From Mercurialis annua (lineage: Eukaryota > Streptophyta > Magnoliopsida > Malpighiales > Euphorbiaceae), in contig NC_065574.1 of assembly GCF_937616625.2 (NCBI RefSeq), forward strand, positions 27,840,501 to 27,904,500: 64,000 nt of DNA. Reading direction: 5' to 3'. This document shows positions 25,324 to 36,300 of the stretch, in pieces. Within the stretch, counting starts at the first letter, position 1, and each line of letters opens with the position of its first letter. The notes under the pieces were generated by a model that ran no database searches, had not been told where the DNA came from, and was given only the letters and a program-made list of their open reading frames with translations. A program made the position numbers and the translations under genes.

Positions 25324-28300
25324 ATGAAACAAAACCAAACGTTTGAAACGTTTCAAAAAAAATCCTAATGTTTCATCTTTTTAGCGATTTAAGCCAAACG
25401 TTTACAAACTTTGCAAAACAAATCCAAACGTTTCCCTTTTTAGCGATTTAAGCAAACGTTTACAAAACGTTTCACCTTTTTAGCAATTTAAGCCAAACGT
25501 TTACAAATGTTACAAAACAAATCCAAACGTTTCCCCTTTTTAGCGATTTAAGCCAAACGTTTACAAACGTTACGAAACAAAACCAAACATTTCACCTTTT
25601 TAGCTATTTAATCACAACGTTCCACATTTTTAGCGATTTAAGCTAAACGTTAACAAAAGTTACGACGTTTCACCTTTTTAGCGATCTTAGCCAAACGTTT
25701 ACAAACGATACAAAACAAAGCCAAACGTTTCACCTTTTTAGCAATTGAAGCCAAACGTTTACAAACGTTACAAAACAAATCCAAAAGTTTCACCTTTTTA
25801 GTAATTTAATCCAAACGTTTCACCTTTTTAGCGATTTAATCCAAACGTTTATAAAAGTTATGAAACAAATCCAAACGTTTCACCTTTTTAGCTATTTAAG
25901 TCAAACGTTTAAAAACATTAGGAAAAGAATCCAAACGTTTCACTTTTTTAGTGATTTAAGAAAAACGTTTACAAACGTTACGAAACAAAACCAAACGTTT
26001 CGCTTTTTTAGCGATTGAAGCCAAACGTTTACAAAACAAATCTAAACGTTTCCCCTTTTTAGTGATTTATGCCAAATGTTCACAAACGTTACAAAACAAA
26101 TCCAAACGTTTCACATTTTTAGCAATTTGAGCCGAACTTTGCACCTTTTTAGCGATTTAGGCAAGACGTTTACAATCATTACAAAACAAATCTAAGCGTT
26201 TCACCTTTTTAGCGATTTAAGACAAATGTTTACGAACGTTACAAAACAAATCCAAACGTTTAAAACATTACGAAACAAATCCAAACGTTTCACATTTTTA
26301 GGGATTTAAGCCAAGCATTTACAAACGTAAGGAAACAAAGCCAAACAGTTCAAACGTTACGAAACAAATCAAAACATTTCACTTTTTTAGCGACTTAAGC
26401 CAAACGTTTACAAACGTTACAAAACAAATCCAAATGTTTCACCTTTTTAGCGATTGAAGCCAAATGTTTACAAACATTAGAAAACAAATCCAAACGTTTA
26501 AAACGTTACGAAATATATCGCTAAAATGGTGAAACGTTTGAATTTGTTTCGTAACGTTTTAAACGTTACGAAACAAATCGCTAATATGGTGAAACGTTTG
26601 GATTTGTTTCTTAACGTTTTAACCGTTTGCTTTTGTTTTGTAACTTTTTTAGAAATTTAAGCCAAACGTTTACAAATGTTACAAAACAAATTCAAACATT
26701 TCCCCTTTTTAGTGATTTAAGCAAAATGTTTACAAACGTTACGAAACAAAACCAAATGTTTCACCTTTTTAGCTATTTAATCCAAACGTTCCACATTTTT
26801 AGCGATTTAAGCCAAACGTTACGACATTTCACCTTTTTAGCGATTTAAGCCAAAATGTTTACAAACGAACAAAACAAAGCCAAACGTTTCACGTTTTAGC
26901 GATTGAAGCCAAATGTTTACAAACTTTACAAAACAAATCCAAACGTTTACAAACGTTACAAAACAAATCCAAACGTTTCACCTTTTTAGTGATTTAATCC
27001 AAACGTTTCACCTTTTTAGCAATTTAAGTCAAACTTTTACAAACGTTACGAAACAAATCCAAACGTTTCACTTTTTTAGCGATTTAAGTCAAACGTTTAC
27101 AAACATTACAAAACGATCCAAACGTTTCACTTTTTAGCGATTTAAGACAAACGTTTACAACCGTGACGAAACAAAACCAAACGTGACGCTTTTTTAGCGA
27201 TTGAAGCCAATCGTTTACCAAAGAAATCCAAATGTTTCCCTTTTTAAGCGATAAAAGCCAAATGTTTACAAACGTTCCAAAACAAATCCAAACGTTTTAC
27301 CTTTTTAGCGATTTAAGCCAAGCGTTTACAAACGTTACAAAACAAATCCAAACGTTTTACCTTTTTAGGGATTTAAGGCAAGCGTTTAAAACGGTATGAA
27401 ACAAATCCAAATGTGTCCCCTACTTAGCGATATAAGCAAAACGTTTGCGAATGTTACAAAACAATTTCAAACGTTTAAAACGTTACGAAACAAACCCAAA
27501 CGTTTCTCCTTATTAGCAATTTGAACCAAACGTTTAAAAACGTTACAAAACAAAACCAAACATTTAAAACGTTACGAAACAAATCAAAACGTTTCAGTTT
27601 TTTAGCGACTTAAGCAAAACGTTTACAAACGTTACAAAACAAATGCAAACGTTTTACCTTTTTTGCGATTTAAGCCAAACGTTTACAAACGTTACAAAAC
27701 AAATCCAAACGTTTTACAAACGTTACAAAACAAATCCAAACGTTTTACCTTTTTAGCGATTTAAGCCAAGCGTTTAAAACGGTATGAAACAAATCCAAAT
27801 GTTGCACCTTTTTAGCGATATAAGCAAAACGTTTACGAATGTTACAAAACAATTCCAAACGTTTAAAACGTTACGAAACAAACCCAAACGTTTCTCCTTA
27901 TTAGCAATTTGAACCAAACGTTTAAAAACGTTACAAAACAAAACCAAACATTTAAAACGTTACGAAACAAATCAAAACGTTTCAGTTTTTTAGCGACTTA
28001 AGCAAAACGTTTACAAACGTTACAAAACAAATGCAAACGTTTTACCTTTTTTGCGATTTAAGCCAAACGTTTACAAACGTTACAAAACAAATCCAAATGT
28101 TTTACCTTTTTAGCGATATAACCCAAACGTATACAAACGTTACAAAACAAATCCGAAATAAATATAAATGTTTCACTTTTTTTGCGATTTAAGCCAAACG
28201 TTTACAAACGTTACAAAACAAAACCAAATATTTCACCTTTTTAGCGATTTAAGCCAAACGTTTACAAACATTACAAAATAAATCCAAACGTTTTACCTTT

Positions 28301-29049
28301 TTACCGATTTAAGCCAAACGTTTACAAACGTTACAAAACAAATCCAAACTTTTCGCTTTTTAGCGACATAAGCCAAACGTATACAAACGTTACAAAACGA
28401 AACCGAAAAAAATACAAACGTTTAACTTATTAGCGAATTAAGCCAAACGTTTACAAACCTTATAAAACATATCCAAACGTTTCACCTTTTTAGCGATTGA
28501 AGCCAAACGTGTACAAACGTTACGAAACAAAACCAAACGTGTCACCTTTTAAGCGATTTAATCCAAACGTTTCACCTTTTTAGTGATTTAAGCCAAACGT
28601 TTACAAATGTTATAAAACAAAACCAAACGTTTACAAACGTTACAAAACAAATCCAAACGTTTCACCTTTTTAGCGATTTAAGCCAAATGTTTCACCTTTT
28701 TAGTAATTTAAGCCAAACTTTAACAAACGTTACGCCTTTTTAGTAATTTAAGCCAAACGTTTACAAAAGTTACAAAACAAATCCAAACGTATCACCTTTT
28801 TAGCGATTTAAGCCAAACGTTTACAAACATTACGAAATAAATCCAAACGTTTCACATTTTTATCAATTTAAGCCAAAAGTTTCCAAACGTTTCCCCTATT
28901 TAGCAATTTAAGCCCAACGTTTACAAACGTTACAAAACAAATCCAAACGTTTCTCCTTTTTTAGCAATTTAAGCCAAACGTTTACAAATGTTACGAGACA
29001 AATCCAAACATTTCATCTTTTTAGCAAATTTATCCAAACGTTGCACCAC
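25324..29049 (+). repeat. 60-bp satellite array, block 2
   Basis: Satellite between the two element-derived stretches, a duplicate of 20085-23810. It ends at ...CCAAACGTTGCACC followed by AC. The last satellite-like bases could be either a TTGCACC monomer variant or part of the repair filler. No gene is seen. Confidence 0.95.
26496..26641. repeat. Inverted satellite cassette, copy 10
   Basis: Duplicate of 21257-21402 at offset 5,239, with the same inverted halves and hairpin. Confidence 0.7.
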
Positions 29050-29105
29050 AGGACCCTTGTCACTACCAGCATTTAAGAGTGAGATTCTCGATCTGGACTG
29101 CCTCT
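29050..29105. other. Filler DNA at the satellite-LTR junction, copy B
   Basis: Same patchwork as 23811-23866. 29050-29072 is the reverse complement of 31777-31799, 29073-29079 is unassigned, and 29080-29107 equals 36752-36779 and overlaps the LTR by a few T residues. An optional third donor is 35319-35330 (TTGCACCACAGG), matching 29041-29052, though a satellite variant could supply most of that. The element's left terminus was evidently broken and repaired using copies of the element's own sequence as templates. Confidence 0.85.
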
Positions 29106-29512
29106 TTCTTGAACTGCCGGTCTGAGTTTGATCCAACCTACAAAAGAAAATAGGTTAGAAGGATTCGAGCCGGTGTTGGCTCGAATACCCTCCGATGCCT
29201 AAGTCAGATAGTTTGGAGTAGTGTTGAGAGTGAATATGAGTGAAATTAGGTTTACCTGACTTAGGGCTTGGTTTATATACACCATAGTCATTGTGATGTA
29301 TTAGGAGTCTTCTCCTTTATTCTGATCTCATCTTCTAGATATGATGAGACGTTCTTCGTCCTTATCCCTGATCTTCAGGGAAGCTTGACTTATCCGAGCT
29401 ATTAGTTAGTTATCGTTAAGTACTGGGTCAAGGACCTGTGACTGGTCCTATCCGTTCTGGATCTGCGTCATGCCACTGTCTTCTGGTACTGTTTCGGGTG
29501 TGATATCCATCA
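29106..29512 (-). mobile_element. 3' LTR of the retrotransposon
   Basis: 407 bp identical by eye to 38163-38569. The inner boundary is exact (CA at 29512, then the polypurine tract). The outer three bases (TGG) are missing and replaced by filler. The transcript end and polyadenylation would lie here. It is also placed to drive the plus-strand antisense gene that starts 395 bp downstream. Confidence 0.93.
29272..29279 (-). promoter_or_regulatory. TATA box in the 3' LTR
   Basis: TTTATATA on the plus strand (TATATAAA on the element strand), the counterpart of the box at 38329-38336. Confidence 0.5.
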
Positions 29513-29526
29513 TTAGTCCCTCCCTA
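29513..29526 (-). other. Polypurine tract
   Basis: On the minus strand TAGGGAGGGACTAA directly precedes the LTR start TGATGG. This is the expected position and composition for the plus-strand primer of reverse transcription. Confidence 0.8.
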
Positions 29527-29907
29527 AAGATTGTGTCTCTCAAGTATTTATGCTTGTTGGTCCGGGCCATTCGTTTGGGCCTGCTTCTCGTGGTACGCTT
29601 TTGCTTTTTTGCCCGTTGGGAGTAACTGCTTCCTCCCTTGTCTTTTCAATTTCGTTTTTCAAAATTCAAACTGCCATCATTTCATGTTCCTGAATGTCCG
29701 CCACGTTTGTATCCTAGTAACTGCTGTCACGGTTACCTAGATCTTCTTTAAATTTCTTCTTCTTCTTTTTTCTTTCCATTTCCTTCTATCTTGTTCTTTG
29801 CTGATTGCTTCCGAAATTTTCTTGCTTTTCTTCGCTGCCATTATTACTTTTCTTCCTTGTGGTTTCCAGGTAAGCTTCGTCTACTTTCTTGATTTTCCAT
29901 ACTAGAT
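29527..29907 (+). other. Leader of the antisense gene
   Basis: Non-coding stretch with a long pyrimidine-rich run (about 29738-29835) followed by GGTTTCCAGGTAAGCTTCG near 29861-29879. The run plus TTTCCAG resembles a 3' splice site, so the mRNA may contain a 5'-untranslated intron ending near 29870; GTAAG straight after also looks like a donor. No donor can be assigned confidently. A 69-codon frame at 29531 shows no recognisable features. Confidence 0.45.
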
Positions 29908-31976
29908 ATGACTCGTACTAGGTCTTCTGTGTCTCTCCCTTCATCTGGCGCTGCCGTTGATTATCGTAATTCTTTAAGTTCGTTCGTCACTAATATTGAT
30001 AGAGAGTCTTTGGGTGAAATTCGTGATGATTTCGGTATTCCGGTTGCTTATTCTCTTTCAGTCTGTGGTGCTCGTATGAGTGCTAATGAGAATGTAGGAG
30101 ATGGCAAGGTAATCGTTTATAAGGAGCAATTCCGTTGTGGCCTACGTTTCCCTTTAGATCCTTTGATTGAGTCTTTTGTTAAAGACTATGGGATTCCCTT
30201 AGGTCAGATCCATCCAAACGCCATTCGTGTCTTGTGTTGCTTTATTGAGTTAGTCTGTGACAAAGGCCTGTCTCCTTCTTTGGGTATGTTGAATGAGCTT
30301 TTCTTTATAACGCGTAGGAGTAATGAATTTTATCATCGTTTGGCTGCTCATCGAGGCAAGCGTCTGATTGACGCTCTGCCAAAGATTACTAAGTGTTGGC
30401 AACGTTCTTTCTTTGTTGTGGGTCACGACAGTGCTTTTGCTAACTTCCCCTGTGATTGGGTGGATGAGTCTGAGTCCCTATCTTTTTCTCCCCTATGCGT
30501 TACTGACTCAGAAGCCCTTGATTCTTTAGTGGATAATGCCCAGTCTCAGTTATTTGATTGTTGTGACCTAGTGGATAGGTACTTGTACCGTAAGTTTCCT
30601 CATATTGAGTTGCCTCCTCGTACTGTGATTGAGGGGCCTCTTGAAAGTGATGGTACCCTGTCCCAGTCTTGCCGTTCTCCTTCACCTCTATCTTTTGTAG
30701 ATTTGACGTCTGCGTCTCAGGGTATGCTTCTTGTTAGTCCTTGTTTTGCTTTTATTATATTTGGATGTTTATTTATGCGTGTTGCCTTTGCAGGAATGGG
30801 GGAGGACTTTCTTGATGCCTTGACTCTGTCTTTTGATGATGATTCTGCTGTCATTACTGGGTCTCGTCCTGCGTCCTTGCCTCCTCGTCCTTCTGTCAAG
30901 ATTGAGAAGGGCGTTGAGACTGGACTTCCGGCTTCCTCTAGCAAGAAAGGGCGTGATCTCCGTGACCGAACCAGACAGGGGCTTGCGAAACGCCTTAAGA
31001 AAAATTTAGATGCCTGTCCCAATCCTAGAGAGTGGTTGGAGCAGAATGTTGAGGGGCTGTCGGCTTCTTCTTCTGAGGTGGGTGCTTTGTTTTCTCAATT
31101 TGTGCAATTTCCGAAGGATATGGAAGTTTGGGACAGTTGTACTGGGTCAGGTGCTTGTGACCGGATTGATTCTGCCTTGCTGCAGGTATTCATTTCTTCT
31201 GGTTTCTTTTCTTTGTGACCTTTTAGTGTCTTCTCTTTCCTCATCCCTTATTTTCTTGTTTTCAGCTTATTCAAGGGAATGCCGTGGTCCGTCGCAAGGT
31301 GGAGGAGACTGCGGCGTTGGAGTTGAGGCATGAGAAAGAGAGGGCTGCATTACGGGACTCTATGTCCGCGGAGAGGACGAAGCTGAACAAGCAGCATCAA
31401 ACAGCCCTGGATCGCGTTAAGATCCTAGAGAAGAAAGTTTCTGACCGTGAAGCTACGTTGTTGCAGCTTCAGGCTACATGTGAGAGGTTGTCTCAAGAGC
31501 AGCAGAATAACAAAAGGGATGCAAATATTTATGTGAGCGGGTGCTTGACTGACTTTTGTGCCACGGTGATCAAGATAGTACGTGAAGACTATCCCGACTA
31601 TGACATCAACAAGTTTCTGTCAATTGACCTCCGGGCTCTGGGTCAACGCGTTGCGGCTAAAGTGGCTGCCAAGAAAGCTGGGTCGTCTGTATCACCGGTG
31701 CTTCCTTCTGATGTTATCAGCGAAGGTGTGAAAGATGCTGTAGATCCTCCTGAGAAATTATCGGGTTCTGACCCAGATGCTGGTAGTGACAAGGGTCCTC
31801 TGGGTCAATCCTCCGCGTCAGAGACAGCCTTGGTATTAGTCCCAGACTCTCATCTTTCTGATGCTAAGGATCAAGATCCCTCAGCTTCTGATGTAATCGA
31901 GGAAACTTTGGAGGACAAGATTCCGGAAGATACGATTGGTCCAAAGGAGGGAGCGACCCATCCAGAGGAAGAGTGA
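29908..31976 (+). CDS. Antisense accessory protein of Tat-type element (three exons)
   Basis: Exons 29908-30721, 30794-31185 and 31266-31976 give about 638 residues. The gene lies between pol and the 3' LTR on the opposite strand to gag-pol, a known arrangement in the Tat lineage. Residues about 68-175 resemble the plant 'putative gypsy type transposon' domain (Pfam Transposase_28 as I recall): a GLRFPLDPL motif, then Q-x-x-P-N-A and an aromatic W-x-x-x-F-F-V segment ending in P-x-D-W. The middle is basic and serine-rich. Exon 3 begins with a charged, heptad-like stretch (E/K/L/R-rich, roughly residues 405-485) likely to form a coiled coil, followed by an acidic tail. The function is unknown for the family. 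Both introns have GT-AG ends; the first keeps frame if unspliced, the second does not. The start is the first ATG after the leader. Confidence 0.8.
30722..30793 (+). other. Intron 1 of the antisense gene (72 bp)
   Basis: Starts GTATGCTTCTTG and ends TTGCCTTTGCAG; T-rich unlike the flanking exons. Its 72-bp length is a multiple of three with no stop, so a retained intron would insert 24 hydrophobic residues (a cluster of F, I, L and V). Splicing joins a serine-rich linker directly to the next exon. Confidence 0.7.
31186..31265 (+). other. Intron 2 of the antisense gene (80 bp)
   Basis: Follows TTGCTGCAG, starts GTATTCATTTC and ends CTTGTTTTCAG. Exons 1 plus 2 total 1,206 bp, exactly 402 codons, so the joint falls between codons and exon 3 reads on in frame. 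Unspliced, the frame stops within the intron at 31216-31218, which is strong support for real splicing. Confidence 0.8.
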
Positions 31977-32256
31977 TTGGCCGTTTGTTGGGCCGTTTAG
32001 CTAGCTTTCTAATTTCTGTACTACTTTTGCTGTAGCACTTCTGTACTTTTATTTCTTTTGCTTGGAGGGTTTCATGGGAAACTCTCCTTTTTCTGTCATT
32101 TCTGAACATTTTCGATACTTTATGAATGTTGTTTCTGTTTGCTTTTTGTTGCGTCTATTCACTGAGTCATGGTCATGTATGATAATATAGAGGATATGCT
32201 AGAAAATGGAAAAAATACGAGATGCAACTTTATTCATTATTCGTTTGTTACATCTT
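31977..32256. other. Gap between convergent antisense gene and gag-pol
   Basis: 280 bp separating the two convergent stop codons. It is T-rich on the plus strand, consistent with a 3' untranslated region for the antisense gene. TTTATT at 32229-32234 gives AATAAA on the minus strand just past the pol stop, a possible polyadenylation signal. No coding sequence is supported. Confidence 0.5.
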
Positions 32257-33386
32257 TCACTGGAAATATTTCTTCAAATTCTCGATATTCCAGGTTCTAG
32301 GCAATGGTGTGCCTTCTAATTGAGCTATTCTATACGCTCCTTTTCCTACGACTTCCGTGACTCGGTAAGGACCGTCCCAGTTGGGCTCGAGTTTTCCTAC
32401 TCCTGCCGCTCCTTTCCCTATTTCTGCTTTTCGAAGGACTAAGTCTCCTTCTAACAGACTTCGTTCTTTGACTCTGGCATTGTGATACCTAGTCATTTGT
32501 CTGCGATAAGCTTCTGCGCGTATGGCTGCTTGGTGCCTTCTCTCTTCCAGTAGATCCAGGCACAGCTTCAATGTTTCTTCATTGCGCTCTTCGTCTATGA
32601 TCTGTACCCTTAGTGTGGGCATTCCCATTTCTACGGGGAGGACAGCCTCTGTTCCGTAAGTGAGTCGGAAAGGTGTTTCCCCTGTGGCCCTTCTGGGAGT
32701 TGTTCTATACGCCCATATGACATGGTATAGTTCGTCTACCCATCTCCCTTTCAAGTCTCCGAGTCTCTTCTTGATTCCAGACAGGATAGTGCGGTTAGTT
32801 ACTTCTGTGAGTCCGTTGGTTTGCGGGTGTGCTACTGAAGTGAATTTCAAGTTGATCCCTAGCTCGGCGCAGTATTCCCTGAACTTTGCGCAATCGAACT
32901 GTTTCCCGTTGTCTGTGACTAGGGTGTGTGGTGTCCCAAACCTGTTACGTGTTAGTATTCTGTCATTTGAAAGGTCTTTATTTATATAACTTTGAAGTTT
33001 TACCTGCTCATGACTTCGTTTGACAGCCAATTGATGATCTTCTGTGACGTTATGGTGCTCATTGGTTGTACTTCCATCCACTTGGTGAAATGGTCCACCG
33101 CAACTACAATAAACTTGACTTGTCCCCTGGCTGGGGTGAATGGTCCCAGTATGTCCACTCCCCAAGTCATGAAGGGCCATGGACTTCCAATTGCTGATTG
33201 GTGGGCTGCTGGAGTTCTTATGATAGTGCCAAATCTTTGGCACTTGTCGCATTTTTTCACCATTGTTTCTGCGTCTTTCTTCATGGTTGGCCAATAGTAT
33301 CCCATGAGTAATGCTTTCCTGCTTAGAGAGGCTGCTCCCTCATGCGTTCCACAATCTCCTTCATGGATTTCCTTCAGTACATATGC
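32257..33386 (-). other. Integrase domain, split by an intron
   Basis: Residues about 1565-1919. It has a zinc-binding H-H-C-C (H1572, H1579, C1610, C1613), catalytic D1642 in V-D-I-L-G-P, D1702 in T-D-N-G, and E1738 in N-G-L-T-E-V-T-N, with 35 residues between the last two. A W-D-G-P-Y-R-V module lies near the C-terminus. The intron at 33003-32942 falls between the first and second catalytic aspartates. No chromodomain is seen at the end. Confidence 0.88.
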
Positions 33387-36300
33387 TCCCTCCTCTACTG
33401 AAATGCATTTGGACCATGGGTGTGTGACTGAGGTCCGGTACAAGGTACCTTCTATCATGGAGTAGGCGGCCGATATTCGCACTAGTTTGGCTGCTTCTGC
33501 TCTCCCTTCTGGGACTGTTCCGTCGTTCAAGTATGCAACTATGGGTTGCATCCAAGAATCCATCTCTGTGATCGGTAAAATTTCTTCCTCGTCTATTATG
33601 GGATTCATCCTCTCCTCTTTCATGTAGAGTGAGAGGTACAGGGGGTTTTTTGCCGCAGCTGCCTTTGCCAGGGCATCTGCCCGTGTGTTTCTTTCTCTGG
33701 GTATTGGGATTATCTCCCATTGCCCGCCATGCCTTTCTATTTCCTTTAGCATCCCCTTCGCTTTTTCCATGTATTTCGCCATATTTGCATCTTTCGTCTG
33801 GAATTGGCCCAAGATCTGACTTGTGACCAGCTGGGAGTCACTGTGGATCCTCAGGTTTTCTGCTTTTACTTCTTTTGCCAATGTAAGTCCTGTTAGAAAG
33901 GCCTCATATTCTGCCACGTTGTTAGTAGCTCGAAACTTCAAATGCACTGCATGCTCAACAACTATCTTATGAGGTCCGAGTAACACTATCCCTGCTCCCG
34001 CCCCCTGTTCACTGGAGGCTCCGTCTACGAACAGGTTCCAGGTTATGTCCTCTGAGACTGCGTCAGGTGGCTTCTCAGTCATTTCCGCAACGAAATCCGC
34101 CAATGCTTGTGCCTTCAGCGTCTTTCTTGGCTCGTACCTTATATCGTGCTCTCCCAACTGTACCGACCAGCTTACCAGTCTTCCAGATGTTTCTGGACGA
34201 TGGAGAGCTTTGCGTAAAGGTTGGTTTGTCCGGACGATGACTGTGTGCCCTTGGAAGTACGGTTTGAGCTTCTTTGTCGTAGCCACTACTGCTAATGCCA
34301 ACTTGTCGATGGTTGGGTAGTTGAGCTCTGCGCCTTTAAGTGTCCTACTTACATAATAGATAGGTTGCTGTTCTTCCCCTTCTTCTCGGACTAGGACAGA
34401 TGCGATTGTCTCCTTCCCTACTGAGAGGTATAGGTATAGCGTCTCTCCCGCGATGGGTCTGCTCAGTAGTGGTGGTTGGGTCAAGAAAGACTTCAGATTT
34501 TCAAACGCTCTCTGGCACTCTTCGTCCCAAGTGAATTTTTTCATATTCCTTAGTTGCTTAAAAAATGGTAAACATTTTTTAGCCGATGAAGAGATGAAGC
34601 GTCCCAGAGCTGTGACACGGCCATTCAACTTCTGCACCTCTCTGATGCTTTGTGGAGCCTTCATGTTTGCTATAGCTTGGATTTTTTCGGGGTTAGCTTC
34701 TATGCCCCGTTGGCTGATCAGGTATCCTAGGAATTTACCAGCTCTGACCCCGAAGGCGCATTTGGCTGGGTTGAGTTTCATTCTGAATTTGTTTAAGACT
34801 GAGAAAGTTTCTTCTAGGTCTTGGGCGTGTGTCTCCTCCGTAAGGCTCTTCACAATTATGTCATCCACGTAGGCTTCTACATTCCTTCCTGATTGATCTT
34901 TGAACATGAAGTTGACCAATCTCTGGTACGTTGCTCCTGCATTCTTCAGTCCGAAGGGCATGACGTTGTAGCAGTACGTCCCCTGGTCTGTTACAAAGGA
35001 AGTCTTCTCCTGATCTTCTTTGTCCATGGGTATCTGGTGGTACCCCTGCGCTGCGTCTACAAAACTGTACAAGAGGTAGCACGCGGTTGAGTCTACTAAC
35101 TGGTCTATGCTTGGGAGCGGGTAACTGTCTTTTGGACAAGCCTTGTTCAAGTCAGTGAAATCCACGCACATTCGGTACTTTCCATTTGACTTCTTTACTA
35201 GGACAACATTCGCTAACCAGTCTGGGTAAAACACTTCTCGGATGAAACCAGCCGCTTCCAATGTTCTAACTTCGTCTGCGATGATCTTTTGTCTTTCTTC
35301 TGTGAATCGCCGTTTCTTTTGCACCACAGGTCTGCTCCCTGGTTTTATGTTTAGCTTGTGTGAAGCCACTTCTGGGTCGACTCCTTTGATTTCTGTTGGC
35401 TCTGTGGCGAATGACTCTGAGTTGTTTTTTAGGACGGACTGTATTTTTTCTTTTACTTCTTTTGGGACCTCTGTCCCTATCTTCACTATCTTGGTCGCAA
35501 TTATTTTGAAGTCCTCCATGTCTCCGACTGGTTCTGCGCCTTCTACTTCTTCTTCGTCTACGACTATCCCTGGGAAAGTGGCAATTGGTAGGCTTTCTCT
35601 ATCTTCCGTTGTTATCATGCAGCATTCCCTGGCCATTTCTTGGCTTCCCCTTACTACCACTGTTCCCTCTGGGGTAGGCATCTTTAATGTCAGTAACCTA
35701 ATACTGGTTACCGCGCTTGATTGGTACAAGAAAGGTCTGCCAAAGATTCCATTGTATGCTAGAGGTAGATCCACCACGTTGAACTGGGCATGCAGTTTCT
35801 TGAGTGGCCCTTCGGTCTTCTCTCCTAGCTCTACATACAGGTTCACAGTTCCTTCTGGCCGTATCGGCTTTCCTCCGAGTCCGATGAGTGGGACAGACGC
35901 TCTTCGTAAATCAGTAATTGATCCTTTCATCTCCTTGAAGGCCTCTAGGGTCAGTAAGTTCACCGAACTTCCTTCATCTATCAAGATGCGTTTAACCATG
36001 TGGTTTCTTATGACAGCCTCTATCACCAATGCGTCATTATGAGGTCCTCGCACATGTCCGCCATCTTCTGGGCCGAATGAGACTTCTTGTGTTACTTCCC
36101 TTTCGATTGCGAAGATCGTCGCAGAGCCTCTTCGGTTCCTCTTCTTCTTTTGGGAGTTGCTATAAGGGTTTCCTCCTTCGATGACATGTATTACCCCTGC
36201 GACTTCTTTGGCTTTCTTCGTCTGTTCTTCTTTTTCTATGGCGTCTCCTTTCCTTTTTTCTCCTGTCTTTTCATGGGCGAATTTTCTTAGCACGCCGGAT

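Larger units (their letters stand above)
25320..30558. repeat. Tandem duplication of 5,239 bp, copy B
   Basis: Second copy of 20081-25319. Its right part is continuous with the intact retrotransposon, so this copy retains the working 3' LTR and the complete start of the antisense gene. It begins at the TGTT microhomology joint in 25320-25323. Confidence 0.95.

Noticed and set aside
29029..29033. TTTAT at the left taken as the target-site duplication
   Set aside because: It lies 73 bp from the LTR with satellite and filler between, and fits a TTTATCC variant of a normal monomer. The phase argument places the lost duplication at CCAAACG|TTTAT next to the filler.
32257..33294. A separate integrase gene starting at 33294
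   Set aside because: Its first 100 or so codons are an out-of-frame reading of the upstream integrase core and intron. The true sequence joins through the 62-bp intron.
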